Below, piece after piece: positions 33,648 through 42,747 of a DNA stretch of 64,000 bases. Location: the NCBI GenBank assembly GCA_964589825.1, contig CAZPUS010000006.1:50395-114394 (forward strand). The letters are read 5' to 3'. The position numbers were made by a program, and so were the translations under genes. Origin of the DNA: CAZPUS01 sp964589825 (GTDB lineage Bacteria > Fibrobacterota > Chitinivibrionia > Chitinivibrionales > WJKA01). Under the pieces are notes generated by a model. That model had not been told where the DNA came from. It worked only from the letters and a program-made list of their open reading frames with translations, and did not search any database. The stretch's first letter is position 1; each line of letters starts with the position of its first letter.

Positions 33648-35363
33648 TCAGAAGTGCACCGGAAGAATCAGGTTAAGCAGTGAACCTGTCAGAAGGCTGG
33701 ATACGATCATTATGGCGGTCGCTTTGAGCATGTCAACGACTCCCAGTTCTCTGAAGAGTACGGTAAAGGTGGCTATGCATGGGAAATACATTGAAAGAAC
33801 AATGGAGGCTATCACGAGTTGTTTGAGCGAAAGACCGAGAGGGGCAAGCATTCCGACTGCTATGTCCTTGCGCAAAAAACCCAGTACCAGTGCACCCACT
33901 GCATCGCGGGGTAGCCCGAGCATGCCGTCAACCACGGGAGTCGCAATAATACCGAGTATGCGGATTATTCCGAGCGTATACAGCAGGTTAGCCACACCGA
34001 CGCCAACAAGTACGAACGGAAGTGCCTCTTTTATGAACCACCGTATTCTGACCCAGGTCTTTTTTACAGTGCCTTTAAGATAGGGCACCCGGTAGGGCGG
34101 GATCTCTATAAAAATTTCTGGAGATATCCCTTTGACCGTCTTATTGAGTAAGAATCCCAGCATTATCCAGACAATGAAAAGAGAGCCGAAGACGGTTCCC
34201 ATTCCTTTGATGCCATACGGCCCTACCAGTCCGACGATCATTGCCTGCAGTGCCATACAGGGAACTGCAACCGAAAGCAGGGTCGCGCTTATAAAACGTT
34301 CACGACGTGTTTCGAGAGTGCGTGTGGCGAGTGCACCCGGCACATTGCACCCCAGTCCCAGAAGCATCGGTATGATCGCGAGTCCGTGAATACCTATTTT
34401 ATGCATAACGGTATCCACCATTACCGCAAGTCGTGGCAGATAGCCCGAGTCTTCCAGAAAGGAAAGTGCCAGGTAGAAAGCACATACATAGGGCAATACC
34501 GCACCAAGAGGAACGAAAAGACCGGTCGTAAGCAGCCCGAACGACTGATTAAAATCTATTTCACCATCGATGAGTTTTCCTACAAGCAAATCGTGCCAGA
34601 ATCCTTCGGAACTGAGTGCCCCGGATACGTGCATCATAAGAGGCGCCCATATTTGATTAAAAAATGGTTCGAACACGTACCCGATCAGATTTTCTCCGAT
34701 ACCTCGTACCACTGCAAAGGTAAGCAGCAGCACTGCAGCGGCAATGGGCAGCCCGGTAACTGGCTTTACCGAGGCATCCGCAAGTTTTTCCATAAAGGTG
34801 TGGTGACGGTGCGTAATGTGCTGAACCTGTTCGACGATCTCTCCTATTTTGCACCATTTGTTCTCCGGGGAATAATCGAACCGGGATGAACGCGCATTCT
34901 GAAGCGTTTCTACAAGTTTTTTAATACCCTCTCCGGTTATTGCGCAGACCGGGATGCAGGGTGCGTCGAGTAACCTGGCCAGTTTTTCCACATCGATTTC
35001 TATACCGCGGTGTTTGGTTTCGTCCCAGAAATTGAGCGCGATAACAACAGGAACGTTTTTTTTGAGCAGCTGCAGCGTCAGATTGAGATTGCGCTCCAGA
35101 TTGGTCGCATCGACCACATCTATGACGACATCCCCTTCGTCAAGCATTTTGACCGCGATTTCATCCGCTTTACAGCCGGGCTGCAGAGAGTAAATGCCGG
35201 GAACGTCGATAACCTCCGAGGGCTCATTGTCCGCGACCACTCTTCCTTTTGTCAACTCCACGGTGGTGCCCGGATAGTTGGAGGAGACAACGTTCGCACC
35301 GGTCAGACGATTGAAGACCACACTTTTGCCGACATTCGGGTTTCCCGCAAGAAGGATTTTCAT
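33648..35363 (-). CDS. feoB: ferrous iron transporter FeoB
   Basis: Inner-membrane Fe(II) transporter with an N-terminal G domain, 571 residues (short for the family). G motifs are GNPNVGKS (7-14), the switch-I YPGTTVE, DVPGIYSL, NFWDE and the CAITG loop. The membrane part carries two Gate regions: GCNVPGALATRTLETRRERF and GFLRKDIAVGMLAPLG. The start at 35363 is supported by the G1 motif at the very N-terminus and overlaps feoA by 4 bp. Expression is likely iron-controlled through the nearby fur. Confidence 0.94.
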   Translation of the reverse strand: MKILLAGNPNVGKSVVFNRLTGANVVSSNYPGTTVELTKGRVVADNEPSEVIDVPGIYSLQPGCKADEIAVKMLDEGDVVIDVVDATNLERNLNLTLQLLKKNVPVVIALNFWDETKHRGIEIDVEKLARLLDAPCIPVCAITGEGIKKLVETLQNARSSRFDYSPENKWCKIGEIVEQVQHITHRHHTFMEKLADASVKPVTGLPIAAAVLLLTFAVVRGIGENLIGYVFEPFFNQIWAPLMMHVSGALSSEGFWHDLLVGKLIDGEIDFNQSFGLLTTGLFVPLGAVLPYVCAFYLALSFLEDSGYLPRLAVMVDTVMHKIGIHGLAIIPMLLGLGCNVPGALATRTLETRRERFISATLLSVAVPCMALQAMIVGLVGPYGIKGMGTVFGSLFIVWIMLGFLLNKTVKGISPEIFIEIPPYRVPYLKGTVKKTWVRIRWFIKEALPFVLVGVGVANLLYTLGIIRILGIIATPVVDGMLGLPRDAVGALVLGFLRKDIAVGMLAPLGLSLKQLVIASIVLSMYFPCIATFTVLFRELGVVDMLKATAIMIVSSLLTGSLLNLILPVHF

Positions 35364-35620
35364 GAGCGTACACCCCTGCTGTGTTCGACATGCACGTAAA
35401 TTCCTTTTGCCATTCCGTATCCAACGGCGAGTTCGGTGTTGTTGCGACGAAGCACAACCGGACCGTTCATCCACTGGGCGCTCACTTTTGTAATCCGGGT
35501 TCCTTCACGGATACCCATCGATTCAAGGCGGTGCAGCATTCCGTGTCCGCCCTGAAGCTTGATGATCGTGCCTGTCTGGCCTGCGTTCATTTGTGCAAGG
35601 GTTATGGGTTCATTATTCAT
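35360..35620 (-). CDS. feoA: FeoA family protein
   Basis: An 86-residue SH3-like accessory protein of the Feo system, with LAQMNAGQTGTIIKLQGG at the front, RLESMGIREGTRITKV in the middle and LAVGYGMAKGIYV at the end, all typical. It overlaps feoB by ATGA, so the two are cotranslated. A repeat element starts 26 bp upstream of its start codon and separates it from fur. Confidence 0.93.
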   Translation of the reverse strand: MNNEPITLAQMNAGQTGTIIKLQGGHGMLHRLESMGIREGTRITKVSAQWMNGPVVLRRNNTELAVGYGMAKGIYVHVEHSRGVRS

Positions 35621-35645
35621 ATGTGGTATCTTTCAAAATATTGAG

Positions 35646-35804
35646 ACCTAAATTAAGTGATTTTATTTGCGAAAGCTGCTGCAATCCGCACTACTCTTAT
35701 ATTCTCGAAACCCATGAGACAACCAACAAGGTCGCCCCATGGTTTTCGAGAAATAGCAGCACAGCTCACAGCAGCTTTTATCAAAACAACCGTTCAATTT
35801 AGGT
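35646..35804 (+). repeat. MITE-like repeat, best-preserved copy, 3-bp duplication (GAG)
   Basis: A 159-bp element between fur and feoA. Ends: ACCTAAATTAAGTGATTTT and ACCGTTCAATTTAGGT. Inside, AAAGCTGCTG pairs with CAGCAGCTTT, and TTCTCGAAACCCATG with CATGGTTTTCGAGAA, so the entire element can fold into one long hairpin. The apical loop contains AGACAACCAACAAGGTCGCC. Flanking GAG triplets stand at 35643-35645 and 35805-35807. It holds no coding frame. Confidence 0.88.
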
Positions 35805-35851
35805 GAGAGTGAGATGGTATGCATACGCAGGTGATTCACTTTGCAATAAGT

Positions 35852-36355
35852 TCATGTCGGTTTCATTGAATTGGTTGTCGATTGGGCAGAATAGCCGAGG
35901 GCATCCGAAATATCACGCCTGATACATTCTCTGCAAATGCCGAAGATTTCGACCGAATGCCCGCTGACGCGAAAGCCGTGATTCTGTGCGATAGACTCGA
36001 TCTGGCGTTCAAAAGAGCGGTGTGAAAACTCTATCACTTTTCCGCAGTTTCTGCATACAAGGTGCTCATGTCGTTGTCTGCCGGGGGTTATTTCGTAGTA
36101 GGCACGTCCCTGGTGCATGTGCACCTTGCGTACGATACCCGCATTTTCCAGATGCGTAATGGTGCGGTAGACGGTGGCTCTGCTCGCCTTCAGGTTTTCG
36201 GAATCGATCTGGTGTATGAGGCTTTCAAGATCGAAATGTGACTCGTTCGAAAGTACCTGATGAAGAACTTTGCGTCGTTGAGGTGTAAACGCGTATCCCT
36301 TGGTTTTCAGATAGAGTTTAAACCGTTGCTGAATCGATTCGGGGAAATAGCTCAT
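35852..36355 (-). CDS. fur: Fur family ferric uptake regulator
   Basis: A 167-residue iron-responsive repressor. The N-terminal winged helix includes TPQRRKVLHQVL and SRATVYRTITHLENAG. The metal-binding half has HEHLVCRNCGKVIEF (first Cys pair) and GICRECIRRD (second pair). It lies upstream of feoA-feoB on the same strand, separated by a repeat element. A palindromic Fur-box-like site 29 bp before its start suggests autoregulation. The ATG is 36355. Confidence 0.92.
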   Translation of the reverse strand: MSYFPESIQQRFKLYLKTKGYAFTPQRRKVLHQVLSNESHFDLESLIHQIDSENLKASRATVYRTITHLENAGIVRKVHMHQGRAYYEITPGRQRHEHLVCRNCGKVIEFSHRSFERQIESIAQNHGFRVSGHSVEIFGICRECIRRDISDALGYSAQSTTNSMKPT

Positions 36356-36383
36356 ATTTAAAAAATGGTCGGCGGCTATAAGT

Positions 36384-36404
36384 GAGATTGATATTCATTC
36401 TCAA
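36384..36404. promoter_or_regulatory. Fur box upstream of fur
   Basis: A 21-bp near-perfect palindrome with half-sites TGAGATTGAT and ATTCATTCTCA, that is TGAGA-W-TGA-W-AT mirrored. It closely matches the known Fur operator built from TGAxAATxATT units. It is 29 bp upstream of the fur start codon in an AT-rich region. Binding by the linked Fur is an inference. Confidence 0.75.
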
Positions 36405-36764
36405 TAAATAATAAATATATATTCTGCAGTTATCTCAATGCAACAGGTACAAGGCAGTGTTCATTTAGTAGCGGTTGTTTTTTGATTCGAGATGATGCGC
36501 ATGACGGATTGGTTCGGGAAAACGGCAGCCTGACAGTGTCTGAAGAATGAAATGACGGCTGCTGGTTATGGATATGTGATGTCCGGGCGATATAAAAAGA
36601 GGCTTTGTTTTTGATCTGGTCCGCAACAGCGAAGAATCGTTGTTGCAGAAAGCGGCTGTATAAAAGCTCGAAACCCGGCGCACAATCCGTGTGCCGCTGA
36701 AAAAAAAGCAAAAATAAGGTGTTACCTTGAAATAAGCAGCGGTGAACCGCGGGAAAAAATCTGA
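36405..36764. other. 360-bp intergenic region without recognised gene
   Basis: No frame here has a ribosome site or family resemblance. The TAGTAGCGGTTGTTTTTTGAT stretch near 36466 (first 20 bases) faintly resembles the inverted end of the 160-bp repeat, but the rest does not follow. A small GCGGT-GA-ACCGC hairpin occurs at about 36739. Confidence 0.35.
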
Positions 36765-37343
36765 CTAAAAAGGGATTCCTTCGGCCCGCTTTTTCTTTAA
36801 TGCGTCCATATACCAGATGAACTCATCCAGAAACCGTGCGCTGCTTTTCTGAAACGAATCGACAAGCGGCGTGCCGTCTGTATCGATCGTATCCTGAATC
36901 TTTGGAAAGGAAAGCATCGATGAAATACTCGGCATTCCAAGCTCGCCAACAAGCGACCTCATGTGCACCGCCGCGCGCATTCCCCCGAACCTGCCTGCCG
37001 AATAGCAGGCAATGGCGGAGGGCTTGAACAGATATTCCCGTTGAAAATGGTCAAGTATATTTTTAAGTGCCGGAGGTACGCTGTGATTGTATTCACCGGT
37101 TACAATGATGAAACCGTCTGCGGTCTCGAAAATGTCCCCAATAGCCCGCATCGCCTCAGGAGCTTCGCCGGGGCTGTATTCTTTGAACATTTTGTCAAGC
37201 AGGGGCAGGCGATACTCGAGCGGATCCACTACGGTTGTATGAATACCTCTCTGCGCAAGCCTGTGTTCAAGAAACCGGACGGCGCGGATACCCTGTCGTT
37301 CACTTCGTACCGACCCATAGACCATTGCAACGGAAAGCGCCAT
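36765..37343 (-). CDS. NAD(P)H-dependent FMN reductase family protein
   Basis: A 192-residue flavodoxin-like oxidoreductase. It begins VAMVYGSVRSERQGIRAVRF, the phosphate-binding GSxR loop of FMN reductases. VTGEYNHSVPPALKNILDHF in the middle is the flavin-contacting 'PEYNxxxPxxLKNAiD' motif. YSAGRFGGMRAAVHMRSLV follows, also characteristic. It should reduce FMN or quinone-like acceptors using NAD(P)H. It is monocistronic; neighbours give no clue. Confidence 0.9.
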   Translation of the reverse strand: MALSVAMVYGSVRSERQGIRAVRFLEHRLAQRGIHTTVVDPLEYRLPLLDKMFKEYSPGEAPEAMRAIGDIFETADGFIIVTGEYNHSVPPALKNILDHFQREYLFKPSAIACYSAGRFGGMRAAVHMRSLVGELGMPSISSMLSFPKIQDTIDTDGTPLVDSFQKSSARFLDEFIWYMDALKKKRAEGIPF

Positions 37344-37466
37344 ATGTTTCTCCTATCGATTAAAGTGGTGGTGCAGCATCGATTCCGTATAGTCCGAACG
37401 CATACAATCGTAGTGAGAGGGGATAGCTGATATCCAGTGAGCGTCCCGGCACTTCGTGTTTCCGGA

Positions 37467-38531
37467 TCAGCTCAACAGGTTTATACGATTGAAAATATAT
37501 TGTAAACAGTCTTGCTTGAGGACCGATCGGTAAAAATCACTATTGCCAAGCCGTTCTGTCGGCTGATCGACCATTCGCAGATGCTTGTTGCTTTTTCTGC
37601 GGTCGAACCAGTGTACAAGCCTGATTTTTTCGCAATCGATCTCCAGTGCCGTGATGCCGCGTTTGCCGGTTACACATCCGGAATTGAATACGCACGGGAC
37701 AAGTAAATCGGAATTGTACAGGCTCCTTGTGGAGCCGTGTGCCGGGCGTTGTTTTCTTGAACGAGCCAGCTCCTTTTTATGCATATCGAGTCGTTTTTCG
37801 ATTATGGCTCTGCGGGTTGTATCGCTGTTAGTGTATTCTCTGCATAGATTCTCGATGTTGAATTTTGTCGAATCTACCTTTGAAAGTGACTCAAACAGCG
37901 GACGATGAGTATGTCCGATGATCGAGAGCATTTTTTTTTCGCTGGAATAACGGTATACCCGACGCTCGATTCTGAATTTTTTGGAGCTGCTGTGTGATAC
38001 GCTGAAATTTTTTATCCCCAGTGGTGTGAGTATATACCGCATGGCAAAACCGAGCACTTCATTGTAAGTAGTAAAAAGATGGGATGCCTGGTGACCATGA
38101 AAAATCAATACAGTATCGTTTCGATAGCTGAGTTTGAGTCCCGGAAGCGTTGTGGTAAAATCGACATCGCGGATACTGATTAGCTCGTTATCGTGATTCC
38201 CCACGAGTTTGAATAATCGATTTCGCGAGGAATAATCACGAAATTCATCGTATAGTCGCGGCCAGGCGCGAATGATGGTTTTCAGCGCAAATCGCTTCAA
38301 CTCCTCGATATCACCATTAAGCACCAGGTTGTAATCATGACGACGATAATAATTCGAAAGGATATGAAGAAAAAGCTTCGAATTTGGCACAAATTCATCG
38401 AGTCTGCTGCGATCCCCGATATGCAGGTCGCTGAAAATAACGAACCTGTCGTTGGGCTGCAGCGTGTGTACAGGAGAGATTTCGTTTATTCGGGTGAGAT
38501 TATGGAACAGTTTTTCTTTTTTCATAACCAT
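37467..38531 (-). CDS. metallophosphoesterase
   Basis: A 354-residue calcineurin-like phosphoesterase. All metal-binding motifs are visible in order: FSDLHIGDR (DxH), LNGDIEEL (GD), LVGNHDNE (GNHD), IFHGH and IGHTHRP (GHTH). An insertion of about 60 residues between HGH and GHTH contains a hydrophobic stretch that may be a substrate cap. It resembles UDP-diacylglucosamine-hydrolase-like enzymes in outline, but the substrate is not determinable. The start at 38531 is uncertain (38525 is an alternative); no strong ribosome site precedes either. Confidence 0.82.
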   Translation of the reverse strand: MVMKKEKLFHNLTRINEISPVHTLQPNDRFVIFSDLHIGDRSRLDEFVPNSKLFLHILSNYYRRHDYNLVLNGDIEELKRFALKTIIRAWPRLYDEFRDYSSRNRLFKLVGNHDNELISIRDVDFTTTLPGLKLSYRNDTVLIFHGHQASHLFTTYNEVLGFAMRYILTPLGIKNFSVSHSSSKKFRIERRVYRYSSEKKMLSIIGHTHRPLFESLSKVDSTKFNIENLCREYTNSDTTRRAIIEKRLDMHKKELARSRKQRPAHGSTRSLYNSDLLVPCVFNSGCVTGKRGITALEIDCEKIRLVHWFDRRKSNKHLRMVDQPTERLGNSDFYRSVLKQDCLQYIFNRINLLS

Positions 38532-38896
38532 GTTATGGCAGGTAAACCTATGACCTGCAGAATCAAATGTCAAAATGCCGGCCAGGCCGGGCGGGGGACC
38601 TGCTCGTCTTTGTACTGGGGTGTGCCGACGACACAAAAAAGAAAAAATAGCTTTATGTGGTCCTGTGGATGTTGGTTTTATGTTAGTATTTCGTTATATT
38701 TGTGTTAGCGACAGCCTTATTGAAATGAGTAAAAGGATACCTCCTGTAAAAAAACGTACGAATGCAGATAAAAACCGTGTAGACCTTTTTAAAAAAATAT
38801 AACACAATACACTTGACCTTATGGTGCACTATAGTGTATCTTATAGCTTAAGAGCTCTACATATTGTAGTCAGTATACACACCTGGAGTATACCAC
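38532..38896. other. 365-bp divergent promoter region before smc
   Basis: The left part is GC-rich, the right part (38640-38890) AT-rich and A-tracted. No gene is supported. It must drive the metallophosphoesterase leftward and smc rightward. Confidence 0.4.
38813..38842 (+). promoter_or_regulatory. candidate sigma-70-type promoter for smc
   Basis: TTGACC at 38813-38818 and TATCTT at 38837-38842 with an 18-bp spacer, about 55 bp before the smc start codon. It is a reasonable but imperfect match and is not otherwise supported. Confidence 0.4.
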
Positions 38897-41800
38897 ATGG
38901 TATTGAAAAATCTGAAAATATTCGGATTTAAATCGTTTGCAGAAAAAACCGAGCTCGAATTCGGTTCGGGTATTACCGCAATCGTTGGTCCCAACGGTTG
39001 TGGCAAGAGTAACGTAATAGATGCGATTCGCTGGGTATTTGGAGAGCAGAAAGCCTCGATGCTGCGAAGTTCGACCATGCAGGACATAATTTTTTCCGGG
39101 ACAGAAAAACGGGCTCCGCTCAATATGGCGGAGGTAACATTAGGAATTCATAATACAAAAGGGATACTCGCATCGGAGCATTCCACCGTGTCGGTAACCC
39201 GGCGGGTGTATCGCAGCGGAGAGAGTGAGTATCGGCTCAACAATGTTCCGTGCAGGCTGCGGGACATTCAATCGCTGTTTCTCGATACTGCAACCGCAAG
39301 CAGCGCGTATACTACCATCGAAAACAAAATGATAGATGCGATATTGAGTGACAAGGCAGAAGACAGACGTGCCTTGTTCGAGGAGGCTGCTGGAGTCGGT
39401 AAATACAAGCAGCGTCGTAAAGAGACGCTGCGCAAGCTCGAGTATACGACCAGGGATCTCAATCGTATCAGCGATAAAATGGTCGAAAAGCAACGTTATG
39501 TCTCAATCCTCAAGCGTCAGGTCGATCAGGCGGTCCGTTTTCGCAAGTGGTATGATGAATGCAAAGCGCTCGAGCTGGCGCTACAGCGGCACTTTTTTTT
39601 GTCTCAACAGGATGAAGAACGGACACATGGCCGGCAGGTCGAACAGCTGCAGGCCCAGTACGATAAGACAAAAGCTGCAGTGGCACAACAGCAGGCACGG
39701 GTAGAAGAGATGAAACAGGTAATGCTCGAGAAACAACAGCAACTCGAGGAGGCGGGCAAAAAGGCGAGTGAGACCAATACCCGTATTACCGAGATCGATA
39801 AGCGGATATCACTTTCACAACATACCATCGATAATATGAAAGAAACCATCGCCAGGTGTGACAGAGAAACCACCGATCTCGATGAGCGTGAAAAAGAGAA
39901 AAAAGAGCTCATCCGTCGTTTTGGTGAGGGGATCACCTCGGCACGGTCCCAGCTTCAGCAGCACGAGGAAGAACTCGTCAGGGTGGGTGAGAAACTCGCG
40001 GTAATGGGAGAACAAATCGCTGAGTCGAAACGGAAATCGGATGAGCTTTCCCGTCAGCAGCTGTCTATGACCGAACGACGATCGGGAGTAAAAAACGAGC
40101 GGGAAAACATCGCTGAACGCGTGAGTCGGTTACAACAGGAGAAAGAACGCATTTCAAAACAACTCGATGAACAAAAAGCCCGGATCAGCGAGCTGGAGGA
40201 GCACATTGCGCAAAACAGCGAAGAATGTACGCGTCTGGAAGCAACACGAAAAGAGCTGAGTACGCGATTAGAGGAGCTTTCACAGTATATAGAGAAACAT
40301 GAACAGGAGTATGCGCGTCTTTTGGAAGAAGAAAAAAAGCAGGAGGCACAGGTCGCCTCATTGTGTTCACAACGGGATTTTCTTGAAAAAATGGATGCGC
40401 GTTTTGAGGGATTCGACGCCGGGGTAAAGCATCTGATGCAGGCACAGATGCCCGGAATGCTCGGAACCATTGCGGATATCGTTTCCATTACGGACAGGGC
40501 ACTTACCGACATAGTCGATAATGCGATTCGACCATGGATACAGACGGTGGTGTTCGATACTGATCAAAACCTCTTTGCTGCAAAGCAGAACATAGAGCGC
40601 GAACAATGTGGTATGGTGCAGATGATTTCACTCGAAACCGTATCTCGTAAAAAGCGTCGTCACACTGCGCCACACGGCACCCATCCCAGCCTTCGGGAGT
40701 ATATACACGTACCCGCACGGTTCGAACCCCTGGCCGATATCATTTTTAGCGAGATGTTCATAGCGAGCGATTTCGAAAGTGCCTATCTGGCTGCAGATGC
40801 GGCGGGTATACATGAGCTTTTCATTACACCCCGGGCACATCAGTGTCGGGGCGATGCAAGCGTCATTGCGGGATGCAGCAGTGATGAGGACAATGCCACC
40901 GGCATTCTCGCGCGCAAGCAACAGCTTACGCAGTTTCCTGCACGCATAGAGATTCAGCAAAAACAATGTGAGGAGACGCGAAGCCAAAAACAGACTGCCA
41001 TGCGCGCACGGGATGATGCCAAAAAACAACACATGCAGATATCACAGCGAATGGAAACTCTCCGGCAACAATATCATACGAAAAACAACGAGCTCGACCG
41101 CACACGGGCGGAGTATGAATCACTTTCAGATGCCTGCGCACAGCATGATGAAAAAATCCCCCGTATAAAAAAACAGATCGAGGAGGCTGCAAAGGAATCT
41201 GAAGAGTGCGAACAAACGCTGCATACACTCACCAGCAAAAGTGAAGAGCTGGAAAAAGAGCTCGGTCGAATGCGGGAAGAGAGCGCACAAAAGGAAAAAG
41301 AGCGCCAGCGCATTTCCGAGCACAAGCATACGATTGATCTGAAATACCATGCAGAAAAGAATAAAATTCAGCAAAACACGCAGGATATCAAAAACCTCGA
41401 AAATGAGTTAAAATCCATTGCGCAAAAGCGCGAGCAGCTGCAGTCGGAACGAGTGAACGCGCTGCAAAAGATCGAGTCGCTTACTGCAGAGATAGAAGAA
41501 GCGAAAAAATCGCTTCAGGAATACGATGCGCAAAAACGCAGTCTTGATGCAACGTATTCTCGACGTCAGCAGGAATACAATCAACTGCATACGCAGGTGG
41601 AAGAGATCCGTGAAGTACTGGGCACACATAATGAGTCGCTGCAGGGATATGCATCACAATTAAGTGAATTCCAATCAAAACGTACACGTGCACAAGAGCA
41701 CTGTCGCAGTATCAGGGAACGGATGTTTGAAAAATACAGTGTAGACGTGGCTGATGAAGATACAGAAATCGAGCAGTTGTCATTGAGTACCGATGAAACC

Positions 41801-42457
41801 AAAGAGAAGATCGAACGTCTGCAGACCCGTCTTCAAAAGCTGCAAGGCAAGGTGAATATGGCGGCGCCCGAGGAATACGAGGAGAATAAAAAGGAACTGG
41901 ACGAGATCACCGCACAGCGGGATGATTTGCAGAGTGCGGTCGATGACATGCAGAAGGCGATTCGTACGCTCAACCAGGAGGCCCGAAAGAAGTTTCTGTA
42001 TACCTTCAACGAGGCAAAAAAGAACTTTGCGCATATGTTTACGCGTCTGTTTGAAGGAGGCGAGGTACAGCTCAATCTTGAGGAAGGGGCAGACCCCCTC
42101 GATGCGGCAATCATGATTAATGCTCGCCCACCGGGAAAGCGCATGCGCGGGGTGCAGTTGCTTTCGGGTGGCGAGCGTGCATTGACCGCCATCTCGCTGC
42201 TTTTTGCACTCTATATGACAAAGCCCTCGACCTACTGTATACTTGACGAGTTGGATGCACCGCTGGATGATGCGAATGTAGAACGGTTCGTGCGGGTGGT
42301 GAATGAATTCGCGGACAATACCCAGTTCATTATAATTACCCATAACAAGCTGACTATTGAGGCGGCAGACCTGCTCTACGGCGTAACACAGCAGGAAAAA
42401 GGTGTGTCACAGCTTGTGTCTGTCAAGGTGAAGGAAGCTATGCGGTATGCGGCATAG
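38897..42457 (+). CDS. smc: chromosome segregation protein SMC
   Basis: A full-length SMC ATPase (1186 residues) that organises and segregates the chromosome. Walker A is GPNGCGKSN (31-39). Long coiled-coil arms cover about 170-500 and 670-1020, with a hinge around 510-665 (FEGFDAGVKHLM onward). The C-terminal head carries the signature LLSGGERALTAISL and Walker B YCILDELDAPLDD. ScpA and ScpB are not adjacent. It is apparently monocistronic. Confidence 0.96.
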   Translation: MVLKNLKIFGFKSFAEKTELEFGSGITAIVGPNGCGKSNVIDAIRWVFGEQKASMLRSSTMQDIIFSGTEKRAPLNMAEVTLGIHNTKGILASEHSTVSVTRRVYRSGESEYRLNNVPCRLRDIQSLFLDTATASSAYTTIENKMIDAILSDKAEDRRALFEEAAGVGKYKQRRKETLRKLEYTTRDLNRISDKMVEKQRYVSILKRQVDQAVRFRKWYDECKALELALQRHFFLSQQDEERTHGRQVEQLQAQYDKTKAAVAQQQARVEEMKQVMLEKQQQLEEAGKKASETNTRITEIDKRISLSQHTIDNMKETIARCDRETTDLDEREKEKKELIRRFGEGITSARSQLQQHEEELVRVGEKLAVMGEQIAESKRKSDELSRQQLSMTERRSGVKNERENIAERVSRLQQEKERISKQLDEQKARISELEEHIAQNSEECTRLEATRKELSTRLEELSQYIEKHEQEYARLLEEEKKQEAQVASLCSQRDFLEKMDARFEGFDAGVKHLMQAQMPGMLGTIADIVSITDRALTDIVDNAIRPWIQTVVFDTDQNLFAAKQNIEREQCGMVQMISLETVSRKKRRHTAPHGTHPSLREYIHVPARFEPLADIIFSEMFIASDFESAYLAADAAGIHELFITPRAHQCRGDASVIAGCSSDEDNATGILARKQQLTQFPARIEIQQKQCEETRSQKQTAMRARDDAKKQHMQISQRMETLRQQYHTKNNELDRTRAEYESLSDACAQHDEKIPRIKKQIEEAAKESEECEQTLHTLTSKSEELEKELGRMREESAQKEKERQRISEHKHTIDLKYHAEKNKIQQNTQDIKNLENELKSIAQKREQLQSERVNALQKIESLTAEIEEAKKSLQEYDAQKRSLDATYSRRQQEYNQLHTQVEEIREVLGTHNESLQGYASQLSEFQSKRTRAQEHCRSIRERMFEKYSVDVADEDTEIEQLSLSTDETKEKIERLQTRLQKLQGKVNMAAPEEYEENKKELDEITAQRDDLQSAVDDMQKAIRTLNQEARKKFLYTFNEAKKNFAHMFTRLFEGGEVQLNLEEGADPLDAAIMINARPPGKRMRGVQLLSGGERALTAISLLFALYMTKPSTYCILDELDAPLDDANVERFVRVVNEFADNTQFIIITHNKLTIEAADLLYGVTQQEKGVSQLVSVKVKEAMRYAA

Positions 42458-42573
42458 GCCGGCTGCCGCCTTGGGCGGATCACTATCGCGAAATACTCTC
42501 TCCTGACGTATACCACCGGGTCGGAATCCCCCGACGATGATATCCTTGTGCTGATACCGCACAAGTGGCGCTA

Positions 42574-42747
42574 TTATACGGTAATTGTTGTGCTCATAAG
42601 ATCGCGTGAGTTCGGCCCCACCATTATATAAAATTCACCCGGTTCGATAACAGGATTAAGCTGCGCATCCGGGTATTCGAAATTTTTTGCCGAGCGTATG
42701 CATCCCACCCGAGAGATGGCACCCGGCTGCAGAACGACGCGGGCAAA
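42574..42747 (-). pseudogene. decayed C-terminal fragment of a GH3 glycosidase
   Basis: On the minus strand the last 57 codons of an open frame read FARVVLQPGAISRVGC ... NFEYPDAQLNPVIEPGEFY, IMVGPNSRDL to a stop. This closely follows the fibronectin-III-like C-terminal domain of family 3 beta-glucosidases ('F.rV.L.pGes..v...', 'vvePG.f.v.vG.SSrDi'). The frame stays open upstream to 42996 but similarity is almost lost; only SYTNFKPLQTVLSS hints at the 'GLSYT.F.Y' segment. The catalytic TIM barrel is gone. I call it a remnant of a larger gene. Confidence 0.6.

Noticed and set aside
36430..36711. A 93-codon minus-strand frame between fur and the FMN reductase
   Set aside because: There is no ribosome site, the composition is unlike its neighbours and no family is recognised.
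41780..42343. A 187-codon minus-strand frame at the 3' end of smc
   Set aside because: It lies opposite the Walker B and signature motifs of smc and is explained by them.
42457..42485. CCGCC-TTG-GGCGG hairpin after smc as a terminator
   Set aside because: The stem is only five base pairs and no T-run follows on either strand.
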